A stretch of DNA of 7,529 nucleotides from Pseudomonadota bacterium. GTDB taxonomy: Bacteria; Desulfobacterota; Desulfovibrionia; Desulfovibrionales; Desulfovibrionaceae. The stretch is from assembly GCA_023417745.1 (NCBI GenBank), contig JAEZEM010000017.1, positions 1-7,529 on the forward strand. The letters are read 5' to 3'. The notes beneath the pieces were generated by a model, which was not told where the DNA came from, searched no databases, and worked only from the letters and a program-made list of their open reading frames with translations. Position numbers and translations under genes: made by a program. Of this stretch, positions 1-6,596 are shown piece after piece. How positions within the stretch are numbered: the stretch's first letter is position 1; each line of letters opens with the position of its first letter.

Positions 1-538
1 CGGGCTGCGTCTGGCCGAAGCCATGGGGTTGGCCGAAGGCGGGCGCGGCCTGGGGTTGGCCGGGATAGCCGCCGAAAGCGGGCTGTCCGCCGTGGGGAGA
101 GTAGGACAGGCCGCCGGCTCCAAAAGGCTGCATGGGCTGCTGTTGGGGCGGCATGGGCGGCTGCTGGGGCGCGGCGGCCTGGGGCTGGGCTGCGGAAGTG
201 CGCTTGATGTCCATGCGGATGCCGGTGGTGGCGTATTCGCTTGGCCGGTAGGTGGTGAAAAGGATCAGGCCGCCGGGCTGGGCCACGGTGAGGGCGACGC
301 TGTCGCCGGTTCTGGTCAGCCAGGCCGAGTGGCCGTCGGGCGAGGCCAGGCGGCAGGCCCCGGCGCTGCCGGGCAGAACGTCGACGCGGATGCAGGGAAA
401 CGTCGAGTTGGCCAGGGTCACAGGAGAATGCTCCATGCCCCCGACGAGGATAGTGTATTCGCCGGGCGGAAAAGGGGCCACGGTGGCCTCGCTGGCCAGC
501 ATGGTTTCCAGGCGTGGGCTTTGCTGCTGAGAGTGCAT
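1..538 (-). CDS. Unrecognised protein with Pro/Gln/Gly-rich tail, partial (3' end off window)
   Basis: The reading frame is open from the ATG at 538 to the left edge (179 codons plus one base), so the C-terminus is missing. The start is set by an AAGGAG ribosome binding site six bases upstream. Residues 1-20 are polar, and no signal peptide or membrane segment is visible. Residues about 21-114 look like one compact, probably beta-rich domain (PPGEYTILVGG, then CIRVDVLPGS, AWLTRTGDSVALTV and GGLILFTTYRP). From about residue 115 the chain turns into low-complexity Ala/Pro/Gln, then Gly/Gln/Pro/Phe repeats (GQPAFGGYPGQP, AFGQPHGFGQ). It lies 24 bp after the HlyD-type adaptor gene and is almost certainly co-transcribed with it, so a role as an accessory factor or substrate of that exporter is possible. 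I do not recognise the family. That it is a real gene is well supported; its function is unknown. Confidence 0.8.
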   Translation of the reverse strand, partial: MHSQQQSPRLETMLASEATVAPFPPGEYTILVGGMEHSPVTLANSTFPCIRVDVLPGSAGACRLASPDGHSAWLTRTGDSVALTVAQPGGLILFTTYRPSEYATTGIRMDIKRTSAAQPQAAAPQQPPMPPQQQPMQPFGAGGLSYSPHGGQPAFGGYPGQPQAAPAFGQPHGFGQTQP

Positions 539-544
539 TGCGGG

Positions 545-550
545 CTCCTT
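545..550 (-). promoter_or_regulatory. Ribosome binding site of the partial gene at 1-538
   Basis: AAGGAG on the minus strand ends six bases before the ATG at 538. It lies in the 24-bp gap after the adaptor stop codon at 563-565. It fixes the start codon and shows that the short downstream gene is translated on its own. Confidence 0.75.
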
Positions 551-562
551 GTCGTGTATATC

Positions 563-1918
563 TTAAGGTTCTCGGATGGATTCGCCGAAAACGCGGATAA
601 GCGGCCAGGTGATGTAGGTGATGACGGTGCGAGAGCCGACCTTGATGTCGGCGGAAAGCGTCATGCCGGGCACCAACCGGAAGTCCTTGGGCAGATTGCG
701 CATGTGTTCCATGCCGTCAATGCGTATGCGGCCTTCGTAGACGAGGCGGCGGCCGCCTGGGGTGTCGAGATATTGGGCGTCCTCGGCCAAGGTGCGCAGT
801 TCGCCGTCAAGGTAGCCGAACTTCTGGAAAGGATAGGTGTCGAGTTTGATGGTGGCCGGGTCGCTCGGGCGGATGTAGCCGATGTCGTCGGTGCCGACGA
901 AGACGGCGGCTTCCAGGGGCGCGTCGAGCGGAACGAGGGCCATCATGGTTTCGCCGCTCTTGATGACCGTGCCGGGGTTGAAATTGGCGATGTCCAGGAC
1001 CACGGCGTCGCTTGGAGCGGCGATGACGGACAGTTCGTGCAGGCGTTTGGCCTTGGAGGCGTCTTCCTGGAGGGTCTGGAGCGTCTTGCGGGCTTCGTTG
1101 AGCTGGTTGGCGACGACGTTGCGCCAGTTCTCGATGAAGCCTTCCTTTTCGGCCAGGGTCTGGGCCAGGTTGTGGCGCTTGGCTTCCAGGGAACCCTTGA
1201 GTTGTTCCATGGAGACATTGGTCTGAGCCAGGTGGTTTTCCGCCTCCAGCATGGACAGGCGGGAATCCGACCCCTGTTCGTAGACCTTCTTGCGCATGCC
1301 CACCAGTTCCTGGGCCACCTGCACCTGCTTGTCCATCTGGGTGTGTTGGCGCTGGCCGGCCACGATGGACTGCTGCAATTCGGCGATCTTGGTGTTGATG
1401 CTGCGCAGTTTGGCCGTGAATTCTTCCAGGCGGCCGGCCAGCAATTTGACCTGGCTTTCGACCTCCTGGGGCGTGGCCTCGGTTGGCGGCGACAGGGGCA
1501 GGCCGGAGAGTTCGCTTTCCAGGCGGGCGATCAGGAGCTTTTGATAGGTTTCATCGACCTGGATGCGGGAGGCGTCGGCGTTGGAAAAAGTGGGGTCGAG
1601 GCGCACCAGAATATCGTCTTTTTTGACCACGGAACCCAGGCGGACGTCGATGGAGCGGATGATGGAGTCCTGCAAGGGCGCGATAATGATATTTTTCCCG
1701 GAAGAAACGACTTTCCCGGAAGTTGCAATGACCTTATCCGTTTCTGCGAAGCAGGCCCAGATCAGAAGAAACGCCAGGAGGGCAAGAATGGAATGCAACA
1801 CGAGCCTGGTTGCCCGGGGCAGCGGCGTGAGCTCCAGTTCTTCCGCGTCAGGATGAAATTCTATCACCTCCCTGGGAACGGGAGCGGCATCTTTCTTGGG
1901 AAGAAATTTTTGTAACAT
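563..1918 (-). CDS. HlyD-family type I secretion membrane fusion protein (periplasmic adaptor)
   Basis: This 451-residue protein would bridge an inner-membrane ABC exporter and a TolC-type outer-membrane channel in type I secretion. A short cytoplasmic N-terminus leads to one membrane span at about residues 38-57 (LVLHSILALLAFLLIWACF). A lipoyl-like half-motif follows at about 68-109 (GKVVSSGKNI, GSVVKKDDILVRLDP). Residues about 115-295 are a long Gln/Glu/Leu-rich coiled coil. The second lipoyl half (SVIAAPSDAVVLDI, PGTVIKSGETMMALVP) spans about 297-330, and a beta-barrel region runs to the end. Residues 415-436 (LVPGMTLSADIKVGSRTVI and onward) come close to the HlyD family signature. Length is typical of the family. 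The ATG at 1918 is the only start after an in-frame TGA at 1949-1951, but its ribosome binding site is weak (AGGA three bases upstream). No ABC ATPase or outer-membrane partner is present in the window. It is followed after 24 bp by the gene at 1-538. Family assignment is firm; the transported substrate is unknown. Confidence 0.93.
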   Translation of the reverse strand: MLQKFLPKKDAAPVPREVIEFHPDAEELELTPLPRATRLVLHSILALLAFLLIWACFAETDKVIATSGKVVSSGKNIIIAPLQDSIIRSIDVRLGSVVKKDDILVRLDPTFSNADASRIQVDETYQKLLIARLESELSGLPLSPPTEATPQEVESQVKLLAGRLEEFTAKLRSINTKIAELQQSIVAGQRQHTQMDKQVQVAQELVGMRKKVYEQGSDSRLSMLEAENHLAQTNVSMEQLKGSLEAKRHNLAQTLAEKEGFIENWRNVVANQLNEARKTLQTLQEDASKAKRLHELSVIAAPSDAVVLDIANFNPGTVIKSGETMMALVPLDAPLEAAVFVGTDDIGYIRPSDPATIKLDTYPFQKFGYLDGELRTLAEDAQYLDTPGGRRLVYEGRIRIDGMEHMRNLPKDFRLVPGMTLSADIKVGSRTVITYITWPLIRVFGESIREP

Positions 1919-2011
1919 AGATCCTGTACGTGGGCCTTGTCGGCGTCGTCATCGGTGGGCTGTGAATCAACAGCAGCCAGAGTCGGGGCAAGCTGTCCGA
2001 CCTGACGACCC

Positions 2012-2041
2012 TTCATGGCGAAAACAAGGTTGCATTGTCAA
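2012..2041 (-). promoter_or_regulatory. Possible sigma70-type promoter for the adaptor operon
   Basis: On the minus strand a perfect TTGACA box (2041-2036) begins at the base right after the glycosyltransferase stop codon (TGA, 2044-2042). Eighteen bases on is only a weak -10 candidate, CATGAA (2017-2012, three of six consensus bases). It sits about 95 bp before the adaptor start, in the only spacer from which this operon could be transcribed separately. The -35 match is striking, but the poor -10 keeps confidence low. Confidence 0.35.
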
Positions 2042-4021
2042 TCAGGTTGTAAGGATAGGCGCGGTCGCTGCCTGCCTCGACGGGAGGGCGGCAATCTCCT
2101 GCAATCGCCCCAGGTAGGCCGTGCCGACAGTGCGCGGATCGTGCCTGGCGGCGATGAGGTCGCGTCCGGCCAGGGCGCGACGCCGGGCCAGGGCCGGTTG
2201 GTCGGCCGCCAGCCGCATGTTTTTCGCCAGACTCTCCAGGTCCGGTTCCGCCCACAGCAGGCCTTCGCCGAAGGGATAGTCGCCGGGGGCGACCGGGACC
2301 AGCCGGTAGGCCACGGGAAAGCCGGTGTCCGGGGTCAGAAAGTCGGCGTTGCCGGAATGGGCCGTGGCGATGACCGGTCGGCCAAGGAGCATGGCCTCGG
2401 CCAGGGTGCGGCCAAAGCCCTCGGCCCGGTGGGGCGAGACGTAGGCGTCGCAGGCGGCGAAGAGTCCCAGCGCTTCACCTCGGTCCAGGGTTTCGGCCAG
2501 CACGGCGATGCGGCGGTCGGCGGCGGCCGCCGCCAGCAAAAGCTGCCACCTGGGGTCTTCGGGCCGGGCGTTCATGGTCTTGAGCACCAGCCCGACGAGT
2601 TCGCCTCCGCTGGGAAAGGCCCGGCGGAAGGCATTGATGGCCGCCATGGGATTCTTGCGGGCCGGGTAGGAGTTCCAGTCGAAGACGTAGAGAAACAGGA
2701 AGCGGTCCTCGGGCAGGCCGAAACGCGACCGAGGGACCGGCGTCAGGCGGTCCACGGCCACGGCCATGGGAGCCAGGAAGGTCGGCACGGGCGAGGACGC
2801 GGCAAAGGCGTCGCGGGTGTAGGTCGAGGACAGCCACAGTTCGTCCACTAGGCCGTAGGCGTCGGCCAGGGAGGCCGGCCAGGCCGGCAGCTCCCAAGGC
2901 CAGTAACCGATGTTGCGGCGCCCGGCGAAAAGCGCCTCGCCGTGCTCCAGCCACAGCCGGGTCGTGTCCAGGCCGGTGAGGCAAAAAACGCTGACAGGAT
3001 AGGGGAGTTCCCTGACGAGACAGGCGTCGAGCCAGCCGTCGGCCTGGCGCACGGCCGCGCCGGCCGGCACGTTGACCACGGCGAACGGGACGTCGGCCGC
3101 GGCCAGGGACTGGGCGAACATGCGCGAGTCCTCGCCGATGCCAAGCTCCCCCCGGGCGTAGCCGATGATGTTGACGCCAAAGTCCTGGCGCGGCGGCCCG
3201 CTGCGCACCAGACAGGCGGCAGCGGTTTTTTTCCGGGGCGACGGGCCGGAGCCGGCCGTGGCGGCGGGTCGGACCAGGGCCATGATGGCCGGATGGTGCT
3301 CGGGCCGGGCCGGATCAAGGCTGGTCCGGGCGTCGTCGTCGGTCGTCCAGGCCAGCACGGCCCGGCGGGACAAGCCGCCGAGTTCCGGGGCCGGCGTATC
3401 CAGAGGCAGAGGCGGCCGCCAGGCCAGATCGCCGGTGTGGGCCATTTCGGCCGCGCCATGCAGCACGTACCAGGCCAGCAGTCCCAGCGCGCCTTCGGCC
3501 GTGTCCGGAGCATAGGCCCCGCGCACGTCGTCCCGGGCCGCCCAGACAAGCCTGGCCAGGCGCGGCAGGGGCAGGCCGACCGGAGCCAGGGGCGGCGTGG
3601 TCGCCTCGTGGAGCCAGGCCCGCTGCCCCGGGGACAACAAATCCCAAAGCGCCATTTCCGGCACGGCGCTGGTGAAAAACCAGGCCGCAAAGGCCGCGCG
3701 GCCGGCGGCGCTGTCCCGGTCGAATCGGGCCGTCTCGCTGGCCCGGAAGCGCCAGATGAAATCCATAAGCCGCGTGAGCGGCGGGCTGTCCGGCGTCTGG
3801 CCGTGGTCCACGACCTCGTGCAACAGCCCTTCTTGGTCAAGCTTCACGCGGGCGGCGGCGGCGGGGAACGCCTCATGGCCGCAGCACAGCCACCAGACGG
3901 CGAAATCGCGCTCTTCAGCCAGACCGGCCAGGCGGAGATTGGCCCGGATGTCGTCTCGAAGGGTCCAGGCCAGGCGAAGCGGCGGGGGCAGGGTGAAGCC
4001 GGGGGCGGGGGTGGCGCGCAT
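2042..4021 (-). CDS. GT4-like glycosyltransferase with N-terminal helical repeats
   Basis: This is a 659-residue protein predicted to transfer a nucleotide-activated sugar to a surface polysaccharide, lipid carrier or protein. The catalytic part is a GT-B fold of the GT4 type. It starts near residue 280 (FGVNIIGYARGELGIGEDSR) and has NIGYWPWELPAWP at 370-382. The donor-side domain begins about 440 (LYVFDWNSYPARKNP) and carries the E-x7-E region EGFGRTLAE at 534-542, followed by LLGRPVIAT. Residues 1-250 hold three clear copies, and one weaker copy, of a unit of about 70 residues (near 15, 84, 154 and 220), separated from the enzyme by a basic Pro/Ala linker (about 251-275). No signal peptide or membrane span is seen. 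The ATG at 4021 is preferred over one at 4201: the extra 60 residues would be Arg-rich and unlike protein, and a good promoter lies directly before 4021. No Shine-Dalgarno is visible there, consistent with a leaderless mRNA. Donor and acceptor cannot be told from sequence. Confidence 0.88.
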   Translation of the reverse strand: MRATPAPGFTLPPPLRLAWTLRDDIRANLRLAGLAEERDFAVWWLCCGHEAFPAAAARVKLDQEGLLHEVVDHGQTPDSPPLTRLMDFIWRFRASETARFDRDSAAGRAAFAAWFFTSAVPEMALWDLLSPGQRAWLHEATTPPLAPVGLPLPRLARLVWAARDDVRGAYAPDTAEGALGLLAWYVLHGAAEMAHTGDLAWRPPLPLDTPAPELGGLSRRAVLAWTTDDDARTSLDPARPEHHPAIMALVRPAATAGSGPSPRKKTAAACLVRSGPPRQDFGVNIIGYARGELGIGEDSRMFAQSLAAADVPFAVVNVPAGAAVRQADGWLDACLVRELPYPVSVFCLTGLDTTRLWLEHGEALFAGRRNIGYWPWELPAWPASLADAYGLVDELWLSSTYTRDAFAASSPVPTFLAPMAVAVDRLTPVPRSRFGLPEDRFLFLYVFDWNSYPARKNPMAAINAFRRAFPSGGELVGLVLKTMNARPEDPRWQLLLAAAAADRRIAVLAETLDRGEALGLFAACDAYVSPHRAEGFGRTLAEAMLLGRPVIATAHSGNADFLTPDTGFPVAYRLVPVAPGDYPFGEGLLWAEPDLESLAKNMRLAADQPALARRRALAGRDLIAARHDPRTVGTAYLGRLQEIAALPSRQAATAPILTT

Positions 4022-4028
4022 GATCGCG

Positions 4029-4057
4029 AGTCTAGGCGAGCCCCCGGGGCGTGGCAA
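4029..4057 (-). promoter_or_regulatory. Sigma70-type promoter of the glycosyltransferase gene, predicted leaderless
   Basis: On the minus strand TTGCCA (4057-4052, five of six consensus bases) and TAGACT (4034-4029, four of six) are separated by exactly 17 bases. Only seven bases (4028-4022) lie between the -10 box and the ATG at 4021. Transcription should therefore begin at or within a base or two of the start codon. This explains why the gene has no ribosome binding site and supports 4021 as the true start. Confidence 0.55.
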
Positions 4058-4112
4058 GCTTGTGCCGCAACTGCGCCTTGCTCGCCAGGTTCGGGGAGCG
4101 CGCGTCACGTAA

Positions 4113-4130
4113 TCGACGCGAAAACGTCGA
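4113..4130. promoter_or_regulatory. Inverted repeat in the divergent intergenic region
   Basis: TCGACG (4113-4118) and CGTCGA (4125-4130) are perfect inverted arms around a six-base CGAAAA spacer. The site lies in the 191-bp region between the divergent glycosyltransferase and c-di-GMP genes, 83 bp before the ATG of the latter. It could be a binding site for a dimeric regulator acting on either gene. A six-base arm in GC-rich DNA can arise by chance, so this is only a candidate. Confidence 0.3.
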
Positions 4131-4202
4131 CCGGACGCGACTGCCCACGGCGGCGGCCAGGATAGAGCAGGGCGTTCGGCCGCCTGTGGCCGGGCCAACA
4201 TC

Positions 4203-4206
4203 GAGG
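4203..4206 (+). promoter_or_regulatory. Ribosome binding site deciding the start of the c-di-GMP protein
   Basis: GAGG ends six bases before the ATG at 4213. A second in-frame ATG at 4228 has its own AGGA (4219-4222) five bases upstream, so initiation could use either one. The more distant in-frame GTG at 4051 has no comparable site. Confidence 0.5.
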
Positions 4207-4212
4207 CAGCCC

Positions 4213-6585
4213 ATGCTCAGGACGTTTATGCAGTTTTCGCCGCGCTTCGAACAGCGTTTCATCCCCGAGGGAGCGGCCGCTCCCGTTGTCCAGGCTCCGC
4301 AACTGCTGCGGGGCAAGCGCCGGGCCCAGGTGGCCGGCCATTTGGGCCTTGGCGGGGCTCTTGGGGTCATTTTACTCGAAATTCAGGATTTTTCCCTGCT
4401 GCGCCGGCTGGTCCGCCCGGAGGTGGCCGAGGCCCTGGGCGAGGCCCTGGAGCGGGAGATGCGGGCTGTGGCCAAGGTCCGGCTGGCCGGGCTGCCGGTC
4501 TGCCTGGCCGAGCGCCTGGACCCTGGCCGGGCAATCCTTATTCTTGGCGGCAACGGGGCGGCGTTGGACGCCCTGGAGCGCACCACGGCGGGACTGCGCC
4601 TGGAGGTGCGGGGGCGGCTCCGGGCTGAGACCATGCGCCTGACCGGCCAGGAAATGGAGCTGCGCGGCGGCGCGGCCCTGGTGCTTGGCGGCGCGGGCGG
4701 CCTGGACATGGCCCTGGCCTCGGCCCTGGCCGAAGCTTCCCGGCTGGCCCGCAGCGAGGCCGGCAAATGCGCCTCGCCCATGCAGCGCGAATTCCGTGAG
4801 ATCCTCGAACTCGGCCGGGTGCGGGCGGTCTACCAGCCCATCGTCAACCTGCGAAGCGGCACGGTGTTCGCCTGGGAAGCCCTGGCCCGGGGACCGGCTG
4901 AGAGCGTCTTTGCCTCGCCGGCCATGCTGTTCGACTTCGCCGAGGAATCCGCCTCGGTCTTCGCCCTGGAAAAAGCCTGCCGCGAGGCGGCCATCGGCGG
5001 GTTCTCGGCCCGCCAGGAAGGGGCCAGGCTTTTTTGCAACATCCACCCCCGCACCATGCTCGACCCGGCCTTCACCCCGGGCGAAACCCGAAAGCTCCTG
5101 GACAAGTACGGCATGGAGCCGCGCGACGTGGTGCTGGAGATCACCGAACGCCACAGCGTCAAGGACTTCAACCTCTTCCACCGCACCCTGGCCCACTACC
5201 GCGACGCCGGCTACGGCGTGGCCGTGGACGACGTGGGCACCGGCTATTCCGGCCTGGCCTCCATCGCCGAGATCAAGCCCGATTTCATGAAGATCGACAT
5301 GTCCCTGGTGCGCGGCATCGACGCCAACCCGGTCAAGCGGGCCCTGCTCGAAACCATGCTGGCTTTTGCCGAAAAAATCGGCTGCCGCATCGTGGCCGAG
5401 GGCATCGAAACCGAGTCCGAGCTGGCCTGCCTCATCCGCCTGGGCGCGCATTTCGGCCAGGGCTATTTCCTGGGCCGCCCGGCCACGCAGCCGGCCACGC
5501 CGGCCCAGGACGTGCGCCTGGCCATTGTGTCCGGCTCCAACCAGGCCGTGGACGGCCTCAAGTGCGCCTCGCCCATAAGTGATCTGGCCGAGCGCCCGAA
5601 CCAGGTCCCCCACGACGCCCAGGTCGGCGAGGTCAAACGCTTTTTCGACGCCGACGAGGCGGCCCAGGCCGTGGTGGTGGTGCGCGACGGCCGCCCCGAG
5701 GGCCTCATCATGAGCCACCACCTCGACCGGCTCCTCAGCTCCCAGTACGGGCTGGCCCTTTTTTCCCGCCGCGACGTCAGCCGCATCATGGACCCCCAAT
5801 GCCTGGCCGTGGAGTGGGACACGCCCGTGGAAGTGGCCGCCCAGGCGGCCATGGCCCGGGACCGCGACAAGCTCTACGACCCTATCCTGGTCACCTGCCG
5901 GGGCCGGCTTTCCGGCATCGTGTCGGTGCAAAAAATCCTCGACGCCCTGGCCTGCGTCCAGGTGGAGATGGCCAAGGGGGCCAATCCGTTGACCGGGCTG
6001 CCCGGCAACGTGGCCATCGAGCGCGAGATCGCCCGGCGCGCCGCTGTCGGCGTTCCCGCCTGCCTGGTCTACGTCGATCTCGACAACTTCAAGGTCTTCA
6101 ACGACGTCTACGGCTTCCAGAACGGCGACAAGGCCATCCTCATGACCGCCCGCATCCTGGCCGAAGCCCTGGCCTCCAAGGGCGGCGAGGACGATTTCCT
6201 GGGCCATGTCGGCGGCGACGACTTCGTGCTGCTATGCGCCTGCGACACCGTGGAGCCGGTCTGCCGGGCGGCCATCGAGGCCTTTTCCGCCGCCTCGCCG
6301 GCCCTCTATGGTCCCGAGGACCGGGCGCGCGGCTACATCGAAGGCCAGGGCCGCGACGGCCGGCTGGGGCGCTTTGGCTTGCTCACCGTCTCCATGGGCG
6401 TCATCGACTGCGCCTTTGCCGTGGCAGTCACCATGGACGAACTCGGCCAGCGGGCGGCGGCCGTGAAAAAATTCGCCAAATCGCGTCAGGGCAACTCCCT
6501 GGTCCGCGACCGCCGCAACCCCCTGGGCCTGCCCGGCGACCCCAGCGAACGCCGCGTGGGCGGGGAGGAAGAGGGGAAGAATTGA
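4213..6585 (+). CDS. EAL-CBS-GGDEF cyclic-di-GMP turnover protein with degenerate N-terminal GGDEF-like domain
   Basis: This 790-residue, probably cytosolic protein combines c-di-GMP hydrolysis and, potentially, synthesis. Residues about 45-185 resemble a decayed GGDEF fold. The EAL domain (about 190-430) starts with the E222-A-L motif. It keeps the residues expected for metal and substrate binding and catalysis: R226, N276 (FCNIHP), E309 (LEITE), D339-D340 (VDDVGTG), K360, E396 (AEGIETE) and Q416 (GQGYFLGRP), so phosphodiesterase activity is likely. Two CBS motifs (about 455-580, with the inter-motif segment FSRRDVSRIMD) could bind an adenine nucleotide and control the enzyme. The GGDEF domain (about 590-765) has NPLTGLPG at 591, D622 and D624 (VDLDNFK), FNDVYGF and the signature G667-G-D-D-F671. 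No RxxD inhibitory site precedes it. The last 25 residues are basic and Gly/Glu-rich. The ATG at 4213 is chosen for its GAGG; 4228 is an alternative. The gene is divergent from the glycosyltransferase and convergent with the gene at 6679. Confidence 0.93.
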   Translation: MLRTFMQFSPRFEQRFIPEGAAAPVVQAPQLLRGKRRAQVAGHLGLGGALGVILLEIQDFSLLRRLVRPEVAEALGEALEREMRAVAKVRLAGLPVCLAERLDPGRAILILGGNGAALDALERTTAGLRLEVRGRLRAETMRLTGQEMELRGGAALVLGGAGGLDMALASALAEASRLARSEAGKCASPMQREFREILELGRVRAVYQPIVNLRSGTVFAWEALARGPAESVFASPAMLFDFAEESASVFALEKACREAAIGGFSARQEGARLFCNIHPRTMLDPAFTPGETRKLLDKYGMEPRDVVLEITERHSVKDFNLFHRTLAHYRDAGYGVAVDDVGTGYSGLASIAEIKPDFMKIDMSLVRGIDANPVKRALLETMLAFAEKIGCRIVAEGIETESELACLIRLGAHFGQGYFLGRPATQPATPAQDVRLAIVSGSNQAVDGLKCASPISDLAERPNQVPHDAQVGEVKRFFDADEAAQAVVVVRDGRPEGLIMSHHLDRLLSSQYGLALFSRRDVSRIMDPQCLAVEWDTPVEVAAQAAMARDRDKLYDPILVTCRGRLSGIVSVQKILDALACVQVEMAKGANPLTGLPGNVAIEREIARRAAVGVPACLVYVDLDNFKVFNDVYGFQNGDKAILMTARILAEALASKGGEDDFLGHVGGDDFVLLCACDTVEPVCRAAIEAFSAASPALYGPEDRARGYIEGQGRDGRLGRFGLLTVSMGVIDCAFAVAVTMDELGQRAAAVKKFAKSRQGNSLVRDRRNPLGLPGDPSERRVGGEEEGKN

Positions 6586-6596
6586 AGAGGGGAAGA
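6568..6596. repeat. 16-bp tandem duplication across the stop codon
   Basis: The 13-mer GAAGAGGGGAAGA occurs at 6568-6580 and again at 6584-6596, separated by ATT, giving a 16-bp period. The second copy starts inside the TGA stop codon (6583-6585) of the c-di-GMP gene. The purine-rich stretch runs straight into the hairpin element that follows, so it may be part of the same mobile or dispersed repeat, or a replication-slippage duplication. Confidence 0.6.

Noticed and set aside
23..1915. 630-codon plus-strand open frame opposite the adaptor and the partial gene
   Set aside because: It is antisense to a firmly identified HlyD protein. Its translation is Gly/His/Asp/Val-rich without recognisable motifs, as expected for the reverse strand of GC-rich coding DNA.
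3226..3232. Run of seven A in the glycosyltransferase coding strand, in the linker after the repeats (Lys-Lys at residues 264-265)
   Set aside because: It is a possible transcriptional slippage site, but the shifted frames stay open and encode nothing recognisable, and a Lys-Lys linker explains it.
2942..4165. 407-codon plus-strand open frame opposite the glycosyltransferase, and similar frames at 2015-2851 and 2848-3840
   Set aside because: They overlap the glycosyltransferase on the other strand or in other frames and lack motifs. High GC removes stop codons.
4022..4201. Upstream ATG at 4201 as start of the glycosyltransferase
   Set aside because: The 60 additional residues are basic and low in complexity and would cover the divergent promoter. 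The repeat domain begins right after the ATG at 4021.
4051..4212. In-frame GTG at 4051 as start of the c-di-GMP protein
   Set aside because: The 54 extra residues are Arg-rich and unlike protein, no ribosome binding site precedes the GTG, and the extension would cover the glycosyltransferase promoter. The ATG at 4213 has a GAGG.
4372..6207. 611-codon minus-strand open frame opposite the EAL-CBS-GGDEF gene
   Set aside because: It is a shadow of a gene whose catalytic residues are all intact. Its composition is biased, with no domain visible.
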